A program made the position numbers and the translations under genes. From Candidatus Symbiobacter mobilis CR (GTDB taxonomy: Bacteria > Pseudomonadota > Gammaproteobacteria > Burkholderiales > Burkholderiaceae_C), in contig NC_022576.1 of assembly GCF_000477435.1 (NCBI RefSeq), forward strand, positions 1,984,001 to 2,048,000: a DNA stretch of 64,000 bases, given 5' to 3'. The notes beneath the pieces are model-generated. The model made no database searches and was not told the origin of the DNA. It saw only the letters and a program-made list of their open reading frames with translations. Positions 17,057 to 25,484 of the stretch are shown piece after piece; position 1 is the first letter of the stretch; each line of letters starts with the position of its first letter.

Positions 17057-19023
17057 CTGACAAAATTTTTTGTGGGCTATCTGTTAAAAATAGCATCAAA
17101 ACAAAATACTTGTTGACAGGCTTGGCGATTTGTCTTGCCACTTTGTTATTGGTGTCCACGGTTAGTTACTATGTAGCATATTCCATTACCAAGGAGCAAA
17201 TTAATCAATGGGCGAAGGCAACGGCGTTTCAGAAAGCCACTGAGCTGGATAGTTGGTTTAGAAAATATGGACAAATAGTTGAAGGTATTGTCTCTGATGT
17301 TGTTATTGAAAATAATTATAATGTAAACCATTTACGCAGATTATTGATTAATAAGAAGTTAAGATATGTTGATATTAATTCGGATAGAATACTTTACCAA
17401 ATTGGCTTTGAGAATAATGTAAACATCCATTCATCAACAAAGATGGTCATTTCTGATTCATATGATGTTAGAACAAGGCCGTGGTATATTCAATCAAAAC
17501 AATCAAATGGATTAATTTATACAAAACCTTTTGTAATTTATTCAACTAAAGAAATTGCTTGCTCTGTTGTCGCGCCATTAAAAGATAATGGAAAATTTAT
17601 CGGATCGTTTGTTACTCCTGTGTATTTATCTGATGTAATTTCCATTGTTAATAATAGCAAATTTGGAGAAAATAGCTATGCTTTTTTAATGGATCAAGAA
17701 GGTAATATTATTACACATCCAAATAATGCTTTTTTATTTGACGAAAAAAGCGGATTCAAAAATCTGACAAACGTTCAAGGGGTATATTATTCTGAATTAA
17801 AACAGGCGCTATTGCAAAATCAAAGCGGACTCATCGAAATTCAAGATTATGATGGTGAGTCACGCATGATTATTACAAACAAAATCAGCTCAACAAATTG
17901 GATTTTAGGAATCGCCATCCCCAAATCATCGTACCAAAAACCGCTCAACAACCTACTTTATGGCTACGGTTTAGCCATGCTGGTTTCTTTACTGCTTGGA
18001 CTTAGCATCATGTACAAGCTGGTTGGAGGGATGATCAGGCCCATCAAGTCGCTGAATGAGAGCGTCAAGAGTTTCTCGGCAGCCAATATGTCGGCACGGG
18101 TTACAGTCGATACACAAGACGAAATTGGCGAACTGGGCAAAAACTTTAACCAGATGGCTGATACCATTCAGGAATACAGCCAGTCGTTGGAGCAGAAGGT
18201 CATTGAGCGAACCAGAGAGCTACAGGAAAAGAACGACAAAATTATGGAGAGCATTGATTACGCTGAGCGCTTGCAACGCGCCATCTTGCCACCGTTGCCC
18301 CACCGATTGGGTATTTCTGATGACAAATGTTTCGTGATCTGGAAGCCGAGAGACGTCGTGGGCGGCGATATGTACTGGTGTCGAGGCGATGACCGATTTG
18401 TGTTGGTAGCCGTTGCAGACTGCACAGGCCACGGTGTGCCGGGCGCACTGATGACAATGGCGCTGAGTTCGATCTTGGACGGATTGCCGAGATCGCTGGA
18501 GGGACTTAAACCCTCGGCCTTGCTGCACCGCATCAACATGGGGCTGAAAGAGACCCTGCGGCAAGAGAATCAGGATTCACTGGCCAATGACGGCGCGGAT
18601 ATGGCCCTGTGTCTGCTGGACAAACAGGAAAAAACCTTTCTCTACGCTGGCGCCAAATTGTCAGCATTTGTAGAGAAAGCCGGTCAGATCACCGAGTACA
18701 AGGGGACAAGGCACAGTGTCGGCTATTCGCATGGCCGTGAGGTCACTTTTGATGACCGTCAGATTGACTGGATTGAGGGCAGCGTGGTTTATTTCACCAC
18801 GGATGGGCTATTGGATCAGAATAGCCAAGAAGGCAAAGGCGGCATGGGTCGTGGTGGCTTTGTGCGCTTGCTCCAAAGTTTGGCTGGTCAGTCATTTGCG
18901 GCGCAGGAACAGACTGTGGAACAATTGATTGCCACCAGTTTGAAACAGGTCGAACAGCGTGACGACATCACAGTGGTCGGGTTTGAAATAGGCAATTACT
19001 TGAAAGGAACAATAGGATTATGA
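17053..19023 (+). CDS. SiaA-like dCache-HAMP-PP2C protein phosphatase, copy 2
   Basis: A 656-residue tandem paralogue of the preceding gene. The membrane entry, HAMP, linker and PP2C domain (from about 430) are very similar to copy 1, with only scattered substitutions. The periplasmic sensor (about residues 45-295) is strongly diverged. Its DNA (about 17240-17950) is visibly AT-rich, with Lys/Asn/Ile/Tyr-rich codons, unlike the flanks. All phosphatase motifs are intact (GGDMYW, DCTGHGVPGALM, NDGADMALC, RDDITVVG). The ATG overlaps the previous stop, and its own stop overlaps the SiaB-like start (ATGA). It probably dephosphorylates the same SiaC-like protein in response to a different ligand. 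Confidence 0.9.
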   Translation: MTDKIFCGLSVKNSIKTKYLLTGLAICLATLLLVSTVSYYVAYSITKEQINQWAKATAFQKATELDSWFRKYGQIVEGIVSDVVIENNYNVNHLRRLLINKKLRYVDINSDRILYQIGFENNVNIHSSTKMVISDSYDVRTRPWYIQSKQSNGLIYTKPFVIYSTKEIACSVVAPLKDNGKFIGSFVTPVYLSDVISIVNNSKFGENSYAFLMDQEGNIITHPNNAFLFDEKSGFKNLTNVQGVYYSELKQALLQNQSGLIEIQDYDGESRMIITNKISSTNWILGIAIPKSSYQKPLNNLLYGYGLAMLVSLLLGLSIMYKLVGGMIRPIKSLNESVKSFSAANMSARVTVDTQDEIGELGKNFNQMADTIQEYSQSLEQKVIERTRELQEKNDKIMESIDYAERLQRAILPPLPHRLGISDDKCFVIWKPRDVVGGDMYWCRGDDRFVLVAVADCTGHGVPGALMTMALSSILDGLPRSLEGLKPSALLHRINMGLKETLRQENQDSLANDGADMALCLLDKQEKTFLYAGAKLSAFVEKAGQITEYKGTRHSVGYSHGREVTFDDRQIDWIEGSVVYFTTDGLLDQNSQEGKGGMGRGGFVRLLQSLAGQSFAAQEQTVEQLIATSLKQVEQRDDITVVGFEIGNYLKGTIGL

Positions 19024-19565
19024 TTAGCAAATTGACAGATATTCAGAATGTGCTTGAATCAAGTGGCATTTTGACCTGTTTTTCAGGGCGGTTTTCTCAG
19101 GTGTTGATTGAAGAAATTGGCGATGCTCTGAAAAAACACATGGAGAATGAAGAACGGCCTAAAAGCGATATATTTAATGTGCTCAGGATTTTTGTCGAGC
19201 AGTCTCAAAACATCAGAAACTATGTGAACAGCAAGGCGAATTCACCTGTTTCAGAACGCATTGCCTGTTCTGCCATAATTGGTATTGGTCGAAAAGAGAA
19301 TGACTATTTTATCTGGTCGGGCAATTTGGTTGACAACGTGGATGTTGAACAGCTTTCCGCTAAACTGAATATCATAGTCAATGCCGAAAAAGACGAATTG
19401 AAAAAACTTTACAAGGCGCAAATGATGAAAGACATCGAGCCTGGGCAGGTAGGTGCTGGCGTGGGATTTTTTGATATTGCCAAAAGAGCCAGACAACCGA
19501 TTGAGTTTTCGATTGGTAAAGTGGATGAACAGTTTTCGTTTTTTGAAATCAAAGTCATTGTTTAA
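19020..19565 (+). CDS. siaB: SiaB-family protein kinase
   Basis: A 181-residue soluble protein resembling the SiaB family (DUF6272), with EIGDALKKHMEN, VFVEQSQNI-type helix (FVEQSQNIRNY), GNLVDN and the glycine-rich GQVGAGVGFFDIAKRA. The glycine-rich segment and the Asn-containing helix recall a minimal GHKL-type ATP site. In the characterised pathway SiaB phosphorylates SiaC on a threonine and opposes SiaA. The start overlaps the upstream stop by four bases (ATGA). The DNA is AT-richer than the genome average. Family assignment rests on sequence pattern plus the siaA-siaB-siaC order. Confidence 0.85.
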   Translation: MISKLTDIQNVLESSGILTCFSGRFSQVLIEEIGDALKKHMENEERPKSDIFNVLRIFVEQSQNIRNYVNSKANSPVSERIACSAIIGIGRKENDYFIWSGNLVDNVDVEQLSAKLNIIVNAEKDELKKLYKAQMMKDIEPGQVGAGVGFFDIAKRARQPIEFSIGKVDEQFSFFEIKVIV

Positions 19566-19577
19566 GGGGAAATGTTC

Positions 19578-19967
19578 ATGGAATCATTACGTCTTGAACC
19601 TGCAAAATCTACTCCACTGGTTGATTTTAATGTGAGTACTCGCATTTTTACGATCAAGGGTGAATCTTACCCTGAAAATTCGTTCAAGTTTTATGAACCG
19701 ATTTTGCAGTGGCTGGATGCTTTTTTTGAACAAGTCACCGACCAAGATGTGACAAAACTGGAGATCAGCCTACCGTACATCAACACCAGTAGTTCGAAAT
19801 GCATTTTGATGTTGCTGGAAAAGTTTGAAAAGGCTTATCAGGATGGAAAATCCGTGGTCGTCAACTGGTATTACGATGAAGAAAATGAAAGTGAAATGGA
19901 GTGCGCGCAAGACTTCAAGGAATACGTTGAGCTTGAATTTAATTTGATTGCAGAAAAAGGGTCCTGA
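19578..19967 (+). CDS. siaC: SiaC-family (DUF1987) regulatory phosphoprotein
   Basis: A 129-residue protein with the whole DUF1987 fold. Its blocks are ESLRLEPAKSTPLVDF, FTIKGESYPENSFKFYEPILQWLD, LEISLPYINTSSSKCILMLL and VVVNWYYDEENESEM. Thr70 in YINTSSSK corresponds to the threonine phosphorylated in SiaC of P. aeruginosa. The ATG at 19578 is preferred over 19572 because AGGGGA is correctly spaced only for the former. In the known system unphosphorylated SiaC binds and activates the diguanylate cyclase SiaD; here no GGDEF gene follows, and a histidine kinase starts five bases downstream. Confidence 0.9.
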   Translation: MESLRLEPAKSTPLVDFNVSTRIFTIKGESYPENSFKFYEPILQWLDAFFEQVTDQDVTKLEISLPYINTSSSKCILMLLEKFEKAYQDGKSVVVNWYYDEENESEMECAQDFKEYVELEFNLIAEKGS

Positions 19968-19971
19968 CACC

Positions 19972-20970
19972 ATGAAACAAGCCAATAAAAAGGACATTTT
20001 CCGAATCGAATTCGAAATTTTGGAAAATGCTGCCAAAGTTTTGCGCAGCCCTGACTACGTTGATAATCCTATTCGTACTCAATTCGAAGATCTTTATATT
20101 GGCTACAAAAAACTATTACAACAAAGTCAACAATTGGTCAACATCAGCGACCGACAACAGGATCGGCTGATAAAACTGCAAAACTTGAAAGATGACTTTT
20201 TATCTACTGCATCCCATGAGCTAAGAACTCCAATCACCTCTGTTCTGGGATTCATCCAGGTTATCAAGAAAAAGCTCAATGAGGTGATTTATCCTCGGCT
20301 ACTACCGTTGGATTCCAAAACAGAAAAGACAGTCAGACAGATCGACGGCAACATCGATATCATTATTTCCGAAGGCGAACGGCTGACCTGTTTGATCAAC
20401 GACATTCTTGATCTTTCGAAAATGCGTGCGGGAAAGATGGAATGGAAGTCTCACCCCGTTGCCCCGGCCGATGTGGTGCAACGTGCGACAGCGGCAACGT
20501 CGTCGTTGTTTGACAAAAAGTCCATTCCCTTGGAAATAGAAATCGCCCCGAATTTGCCAACATGGATGGGCGATGGCGACAGACTGATTCAAGTCATGAT
20601 TAATCTGTTATCTAATGCCGTCAAATTCACAAATCAGGGCACAGTCACTTGCCGTGTCATCTCCATCCACCAAAGTGTCCGGGTCAGCGTGCAAGATTCC
20701 GGCAGTGGCATTGCCGCCGAGCACCATCAGGCAGTGTTTGAAAAGTTCAGGCAGGTCGGGGACGATGTTGCCGATGGCCCCAAGGGAACTGGCCTTGGCC
20801 TACCGATCTGCAAGGAAATCGTCGAGCACCACGGCGGAAGAATCTGGGTGGACAGTGAGCCTGGACGCGGGAGCACGTTCGTTTTCGAGATTCCTGCAGG
20901 TCAACCTGCTGACAGTGGCACCCTACAAAAGAACCCCGCTGAACCTATCGACCTGCAAGGAGGCCGTTGA
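19972..20970 (+). CDS. Soluble histidine kinase in the SiaD position
   Basis: A 332-residue histidine kinase without membrane segment or known sensor domain. About 75 helical residues precede HisKA (phospho-acceptor His about 82 in ASHELRTPI). The HATPase has MINLLSNAVKF, DSGSGI and GTGLGLPI. Its catalytic end is almost the same as that of the kinase at 13193 (LPICKEIVEHHGG, IWVDSEPGRGS), so the two are paralogues. The start is only five bases after the siaC-like stop. Lack of an input domain suggests control by a protein partner; SiaC-like protein is the obvious candidate, by analogy with SiaC-SiaD. No response regulator lies next to it. Confidence 0.9.
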   Translation: MKQANKKDIFRIEFEILENAAKVLRSPDYVDNPIRTQFEDLYIGYKKLLQQSQQLVNISDRQQDRLIKLQNLKDDFLSTASHELRTPITSVLGFIQVIKKKLNEVIYPRLLPLDSKTEKTVRQIDGNIDIIISEGERLTCLINDILDLSKMRAGKMEWKSHPVAPADVVQRATAATSSLFDKKSIPLEIEIAPNLPTWMGDGDRLIQVMINLLSNAVKFTNQGTVTCRVISIHQSVRVSVQDSGSGIAAEHHQAVFEKFRQVGDDVADGPKGTGLGLPICKEIVEHHGGRIWVDSEPGRGSTFVFEIPAGQPADSGTLQKNPAEPIDLQGGR

Positions 20971-20996
20971 ACCATAGTGTCTCCCACCACCCCTCT

Positions 20997-21611
20997 TCAA
21001 GGTTGCACACCCAGCAGTTCCGCCAACGCCGGGGTAGGCATTGCGCCGCTATGGCTTGTAGTAGCGTCGCTTTCCGCATCGACGATGATCAGATGCGGAA
21101 CGGAATTGACTCCCAGCTTTTCCAGCAGGGCAGTGTTGGCGCGAATCGCCTCTTGTAGCGTCTGTATCGCCGTATCGTTTTCCTGCCCGTTCCCCTGCCC
21201 CAACGCCACGTCGATCCCGCCGGAGCCGGATAGCAACGCATCTTCGTGCTTGGCCATCGCTGCAGCAGGATCCGCCGCATGAAGAATTGCCACCCCCTGA
21301 GGCAAGCTCTTGCGAGACATGAACGCCACCGGCACCCATACGAAATGCATACGCTGCTGCAAAGGCAGCGCAGCCTGCCAGAGATGGCCACAGTGCCCGC
21401 ACTGCGGATCAAAAAACACATAGGCTGTCTTGCGGCCTATCTGCGAACCCAGCGAGAAGCCCCTTGCACCACTTTGCAACATCTCCCGCACGGGCTTACT
21501 CTGCACTTGCGGCGTCGACGCGGGCTGTGATACGCGGATCGCCGGGGGATCCACTGCCTGCCCGCTACAACCCGCCAAACTCAACCCTACTGCACACCAC
21601 CACGCCTTCAT
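20997..21611 (-). CDS. DsbG/DsbC-like thiol:disulfide interchange lipoprotein
   Basis: A 204-residue predicted lipoprotein. The signal ends in lipobox LAGC (lipidated Cys15), and a ~45-residue linker follows. A thioredoxin fold has redox centre CGHC (Cys71-Cys74) in VFFDPQCGHCGHLW and the cis-Pro loop VNSVPHLIIV. The CGHC-type centre and the overall pattern fit the DsbC/DsbG isomerase-type catalytic domain, but the N-terminal dimerisation domain is missing, so it may act as a monomeric periplasmic oxidoreductase. The ATG at 21611 gives the lipoprotein signal. The gene converges with the Sia-like operon, 26 bases apart. Confidence 0.85.
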   Translation of the reverse strand: MKAWWCAVGLSLAGCSGQAVDPPAIRVSQPASTPQVQSKPVREMLQSGARGFSLGSQIGRKTAYVFFDPQCGHCGHLWQAALPLQQRMHFVWVPVAFMSRKSLPQGVAILHAADPAAAMAKHEDALLSGSGGIDVALGQGNGQENDTAIQTLQEAIRANTALLEKLGVNSVPHLIIVDAESDATTSHSGAMPTPALAELLGVQP

Positions 21612-22100
21612 ATTTCTGCTTCCTCCTCGCCAAAGAAAACACCTTGCAACATCCATAGGCCGCAGTGTAGAAGCGCCGTTCGACGCTGGACTGTGGACAA
21701 CCCAGCGCCTTTCTTCCTGCTTTTCCCCCCGTTATCCCCAGCCCGACACGGCCAACGCTACTTGTTCTCCATTTGCGTACACCACGGTACCAGGTTGTCC
21801 CAGGGGTTGTATGCAACATAACACGTTGTTTCGATGTGAAAAACGATACTTTTCCACAGCACGGGGACTGGCTTGTTACTACGATGATCTTTGAAAAAGT
21901 ATTTCTATTCAAGATCATTTCCAATCTTGGGAATCGGCTGACTGAGATGGCGCCTCTATGCCCAACGTCTCGAAAATGTGGTGGGAGCGACGAAATGGAT
22001 GCGCACCTCTCCTGCAGTTTCGGCTGTCTACAATCCGCCCCTTTTTTGGGGAACCCTTCTTGGGGTTCCCTTTTTTGACCCATCCCCGAAAGGAAACACC
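21612..22100 (+). promoter_or_regulatory. Leader and promoter region of the rpsP operon
   Basis: A 489-bp divergent region between the Dsb-like lipoprotein gene and rpsP, with no convincing gene. It is AT-richer than its surroundings from 21770 to 21940. It holds a dyad (atgatctttgaa at 21884-21895 against ttcaagatcat at 21908-21918) and, close to rpsP, a terminator-like hairpin (listed separately). Promoters for both genes must lie here, but I cannot fix the boxes. Confidence 0.55.
22048..22076 (+). terminator. Intrinsic terminator or attenuator 24 bases before rpsP
   Basis: gggaaccc (22049-22056) pairs with gggttccc (22063-22070) around a six-base loop, followed directly by six T. This is a classical intrinsic terminator structure, yet it stands between the probable promoter region and the rpsP start codon, so it would act in the leader. 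Confidence 0.7.
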
Positions 22101-22346
22101 ATGGTCGTAGTCCGACTGGCTCGTGGCGGCGCAAAAGCCCGTCCGTTTTTCGACATCGTCGTTACCGACAAACGCAAACGCCGGGATGGTCGCTTTATCG
22201 AGCGGTTGGGTTTTTACAACCCTGTTGCTGCGTCGAACGAAGAAGGCTTGCGTATTGCCCTCGACCGTCTCCACTACTGGAAAGGCGTTGGCGCAGAGGT
22301 TTCCGACGCTGTGGCGCGTCTGGTTCGTACCGTCAAGCCTGCGTGA
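22101..22346 (+). CDS. rpsP: 30S ribosomal protein S16
   Basis: An 81-residue protein matching S16 throughout: [34 protein letters not shown], and [19 protein letters not shown]. It starts at an ATG with a strong AAAGGAAA site. First gene of the conserved rpsP-rimM-trmD-rplS operon. S16 binds 16S rRNA in the body of the small subunit. A terminator-like hairpin lies just upstream of the ribosome binding site, which could allow premature termination control. Confidence 0.97.
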   Translation: MVVVRLARGGAKARPFFDIVVTDKRKRRDGRFIERLGFYNPVAASNEEGLRIALDRLHYWKGVGAEVSDAVARLVRTVKPA

Positions 22347-22419
22347 CAGGATCGGCAGGATGGTGGAATAGGCTACAACGCCCTGGTTCCGCGTTGCGTA
22401 GCGTCGTGGCACGGTGACG

Positions 22420-23019
22420 ATGTTTCCCCCGGTGGCTCCTACTGCGACAGGGGAATGCAATGCTCCAGCGCAGTGGCCCGAAGACCTCGTCGAAGTAGCC
22501 CGGGTGCAAGGCGCCTGGGGCGTTCGCGGATGGCTCAGGCTGGTGGCGCATAGCCCGGAACCGGTGGCCTTATTGGCTGCATCCCGGTGGTATTACACCT
22601 ATTCGGCTTGTCGGAATGCGCCGCTCCCTGCCGATGGCAACGACGAGCAGCGGGTACGAGGGGTGTGGTCGGTGCGCCAATCCCGCAGACACAGCGGGAA
22701 TGTCGTCGCCGACATCGAAGGGATCGTCGATCGAACCATGGCCCAGTCTTGGGCCGGGGCTGTCGTTGCTGTTCGCAAGGCCGATTTCCCCCGGCTCGGT
22801 AACGACGAGTACTACCTGGTTGACCTGATCGGGATGCGGGTGCAGAACCGCCAGGGCGTGTATCTGGGCAGCGTCGCCAAATTTTTTCCTACTGGCCCGC
22901 ATTGGGTACTCGTCCTTGACGGCGAACGCTCTCGCATGGTGCCTTTCGTCAGCGCTTACGTCGATACGGTGGACACTGCTTTGCGCAGCATCGTCGTCGA
23001 TTGGCATCCTGACGATTGA
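22420..23019 (+). CDS. rimM: Ribosome maturation factor RimM
   Basis: A 199-residue protein with the N-terminal RimM barrel (EVARVQGAWGVRGWLRL, then a longer-than-usual loop before VVADIEGIVDR). The C-terminal PRC-barrel has NDEYYLVDLIGMRVQN, GVYLGSVAKFF and VPFVSAYVDTVD. It assists 30S head assembly by binding S19. The ATG at 22420 is chosen over the GTG two codons upstream; neither has a clear Shine-Dalgarno site. The stop TGA overlaps the TTG start of trmD. Second gene of the rpsP operon. Confidence 0.93.
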   Translation: MFPPVAPTATGECNAPAQWPEDLVEVARVQGAWGVRGWLRLVAHSPEPVALLAASRWYYTYSACRNAPLPADGNDEQRVRGVWSVRQSRRHSGNVVADIEGIVDRTMAQSWAGAVVAVRKADFPRLGNDEYYLVDLIGMRVQNRQGVYLGSVAKFFPTGPHWVLVLDGERSRMVPFVSAYVDTVDTALRSIVVDWHPDD

Positions 23020-23843
23020 TTGAGCGAGTCTGGCTGATCGAGGTGTCGTGGCGAGATGTCGTGAAAGAAGCCAAGAAGTCCAGCGTGTTGTTCGACGTCA
23101 TTACCTTGTTTCCGCAATGGTTTTCGCTGCTGCCCACCACAGGGGTGACACGCAGGGCTTTCGAGCGGGAACAAATGGTGCTGCGCTGCTGCAATCCCCG
23201 GGAGTTTTCCGACGATCCGCACGGCAGGGTGGATGACAGACCCTTTGGAGGTGGGCCAGGCATGGTGATGCAAGCCGACCCCCTTGCGCGTGCCGTGGAT
23301 GACGTGCGCAGCCGCAGATCCGATGCTGCGGACGTACTGTTGTTTTCCCCATCAGGCCGACGCTTGACCCACGACTCGGTACAGCGCTGGGCGTCTGGAA
23401 CGGGTGCCATCCTTGTCTGTGGCAGGTACGAGGGGATCGACCAACGCTTCATCGACAGGTATGTGACCGAAGAAATCAGCCTAGGTGACTTCGTGTTGTC
23501 CGGGGGAGAAATTGCCGCATTGGCATTGCTGGATGCCGTGGCCCGCTTGCTTCCCGGCGTGTTGCACGATGCACAAAGCGCACGAGAGGAAAGTTTTCAT
23601 CCGGATGTGGACGGCTTGCTCGATTGCCCGCAATACACCCGTCCCAGGGAATGGTCGGGGGTGGAAGTGCCCCCTGTGCTGCTGTCCGGGGATCATCGGC
23701 AAATCGAACATTGGCGCCGGGAACAGCGCCTCTTGGCGACGGGGCGGCTGCGGCCCGATGTGGTCGCCCAAGGCAGACAGCAAGGCCGTTTCGGCGCCGA
23801 AGACGAGCAAATCCTTGCCACGATAGAATCCGCCCCCCTTTGA
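23016..23843 (+). CDS. trmD: tRNA (guanine37-N1)-methyltransferase TrmD
   Basis: A SPOUT-class methyltransferase with the expected [11 protein letters not shown] start, [33 protein letters not shown], and [20 protein letters not shown] (the AdoMet-binding trefoil knot). The C-terminal part has PQYTRP and [13 protein letters not shown]. It makes m1G37 in tRNAs and prevents +1 frameshifting. The frame opens at TTG 23016, which overlaps the rimM stop (TTGA); GTG codons at 23043 and 23061 are shorter alternatives that would remove the unusual ~20-residue N-terminal extension. Family certain, start uncertain. Confidence 0.94.
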   Translation: MIERVWLIEVSWRDVVKEAKKSSVLFDVITLFPQWFSLLPTTGVTRRAFEREQMVLRCCNPREFSDDPHGRVDDRPFGGGPGMVMQADPLARAVDDVRSRRSDAADVLLFSPSGRRLTHDSVQRWASGTGAILVCGRYEGIDQRFIDRYVTEEISLGDFVLSGGEIAALALLDAVARLLPGVLHDAQSAREESFHPDVDGLLDCPQYTRPREWSGVEVPPVLLSGDHRQIEHWRREQRLLATGRLRPDVVAQGRQQGRFGAEDEQILATIESAPL

Positions 23844-23958
23844 TCCTCTGCCATGCAACGGGAACGGCCTTCGTTCCTCCACGGGGTTGCACAAGTGTTC
23901 CGTGTGTTCTTTGTGCTCCGTCGTGCCATCGGATGCGTACGATCTTTTCGAGAAAACC

Positions 23959-24387
23959 ATGAATCTGATCCAAGAACTTGAGCAAGAAGAAATTGCTCGC
24001 CTGGGCAAAACCATCCCGGACTTTGCCCCCGGGGACACCGTCATCGTCAACGTCAACGTTGTCGAAGGCTCGCGCAAGCGAATCCAGGCTTTTGAAGGCG
24101 TAGTCATCGCCAAGCGCAACCGTGGGCTGAATAGCGGGTTCACCGTGCGCAAAATTTCCAGCGGTGAAGGCGTGGAACGGACGTTCCAAACGTACAGCCC
24201 CCTGATTGCGAGCATGGAAGTGAAGCGTCGCGGCGATGTGCGTCGCGCCAAGCTGTACTACCTGCGTGATCGCAGCGGCAAATCCGCACGCATCAAGGAA
24301 AAACTTCCCGCCCGCAAGGGAACGGTGGCAGAAGTCGCTGTGGCTGTGGCAGAACAGACGGAACAGCCTACGGCGACTTCGGCATAG
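23959..24387 (+). CDS. rplS: 50S ribosomal protein L19
   Basis: A 142-residue protein with the complete L19 pattern: [52 protein letters not shown] split over the barrel, [20 protein letters not shown] and [15 protein letters not shown]. An Ala/Glu/Thr tail extends it by about 20 residues beyond E. coli L19, as is common in betaproteobacteria. It is the last gene of the rpsP operon, 115 bases after trmD. L19 sits at the subunit interface. Confidence 0.97.
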   Translation: MNLIQELEQEEIARLGKTIPDFAPGDTVIVNVNVVEGSRKRIQAFEGVVIAKRNRGLNSGFTVRKISSGEGVERTFQTYSPLIASMEVKRRGDVRRAKLYYLRDRSGKSARIKEKLPARKGTVAEVAVAVAEQTEQPTATSA

Positions 24388-24423
24388 TCGTCGCCCATTC
24401 CCAAAAAATCCACCCGAAAAACC

Positions 24424-24446
24424 CCATGATCCTGTCGGGATCATGG
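24424..24446 (+). terminator. Hairpin after rplS
   Basis: ccatgatcc and ggatcatgg form a perfect 9-bp stem with a 5-base loop 36 bases after the rplS stop. No T-run follows, so it may be a weak or factor-dependent end of the rpsP operon, or an RNA-stabilising hairpin. Confidence 0.4.
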
Positions 24447-24506
24447 CTGCCGGTGTTATCCGGCGTTCTCATGCCCAACGTCTGCCACATGTTGTAGGAG
24501 CACCCC

Positions 24507-25484
24507 ATGGGTTTTCTCTCGGTACTGTTGGCCTTTTTGCTGGAGCAAGCCCGGCCGTTGGGCCAGGGAAATGTGGTGCATAGAGCGTCGGCAGCGTGGG
24601 TACGCTGGTGCCAGCGTGTGCTCGACACCGGCGAAATCGGACATGCCTGGATGGCGTGGGCGCTGGCCGTGCTGGTGCCCACCTTGCTTTCCGCCGGAAT
24701 CTACTGGCTATGCCTGCTTTTGGTGGGATGGCCTTTGGCGGTCGCGTGGTGCGTGCTGGCGCTGTACGCAACGCTCGGGTTTCGTCAGTTCAGTTTTCAT
24801 TTCACCCAGATTCGGGACGCCTTGCTCGACGGGAATGACGAGCAGGCCCGCCGCTTGTTGGCGGAATGGGAGCCTGACGCAGGCAACGAAGCCACCCGTA
24901 GCGAAATCGTCGCCGACGTGATTGCCTTGTCCGTATTGGCAGCGCACCGGCACGTTTTCGGGGTACTTGTGTGGTTCTCCCTGCTGGCTGCTCTGGGTAT
25001 GGGTCCAGCCGGGGCCGTGCTCTATCGATTGGGTGAGAGTACGGCGCGCTATGTACGTGGTGGCAATCGCGATGGCAAGGATGCAGATTGCTCCTTGGCC
25101 AGTACCGAACTGGTACGCATCGCTTCGCGAAGCTGGGCCAAACTGGATTGGCTCCCCGCACGGGCAACCGCAGTGGGGTTTGCCATCGTGGGCAATTTTG
25201 AAGAGGCCATCGATGGCTGGCGTCGCTGTACCCAATGCGGAGTGCGAGGATCCGATGTGCTGATCCTCGCTGCCACCCAGGGAGCAATGGACGTCGATCT
25301 TGGGGGGGCCATGGCAGCACACCAGGGTCTGGTCGAGACTGCCGACAACAATGCAGAACCTCAGTCGATCCGCCCGCAACCACAGATGGGCCATCTGCCT
25401 GTCGTCGTCGGGATGGTATGGCGTACCGTTGTGCTGTGGGTCATCCTGTTGGCGTTGCTCAGTGTGGCGCGGCTGCTGGGCTGA
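24507..25484 (+). CDS. CobD/CbiB-family (AmpE-like) membrane protein
   Basis: A 325-residue protein with hydrophobic helices near residues 50-95, around 150-170, and at the C-terminus (VVVGMVWRTVVLWVILLALLSVA). It carries the CobD/CbiB-type N-terminus (FLSVLLAFLLEQARPL) and FRQFSFHFTQIRDALL. In Burkholderiales such genes are named CobD/CbiB-family, but no cobalamin gene is nearby, so a role in cobinamide phosphate synthesis is doubtful; AmpE-like is the alternative. Its stop codon TGA is completed by the first base of a 145-bp repeat element. Confidence 0.75.
   Translation: MGFLSVLLAFLLEQARPLGQGNVVHRASAAWVRWCQRVLDTGEIGHAWMAWALAVLVPTLLSAGIYWLCLLLVGWPLAVAWCVLALYATLGFRQFSFHFTQIRDALLDGNDEQARRLLAEWEPDAGNEATRSEIVADVIALSVLAAHRHVFGVLVWFSLLAALGMGPAGAVLYRLGESTARYVRGGNRDGKDADCSLASTELVRIASRSWAKLDWLPARATAVGFAIVGNFEEAIDGWRRCTQCGVRGSDVLILAATQGAMDVDLGGAMAAHQGLVETADNNAEPQSIRPQPQMGHLPVVVGMVWRTVVLWVILLALLSVARLLG

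Noticed and set aside
19972..20970. Search for a SiaD-type GGDEF protein in the Sia-like operon
   Set aside because: The gene in that position has HisKA and HATPase motifs and no GGDEF signature; no other GGDEF domain is visible in the window.
24507..25484. Cobalamin biosynthesis locus
   Set aside because: Only a CobD/CbiB-like membrane protein is present with no other cob/cbi gene or cobalamin riboswitch pattern nearby.
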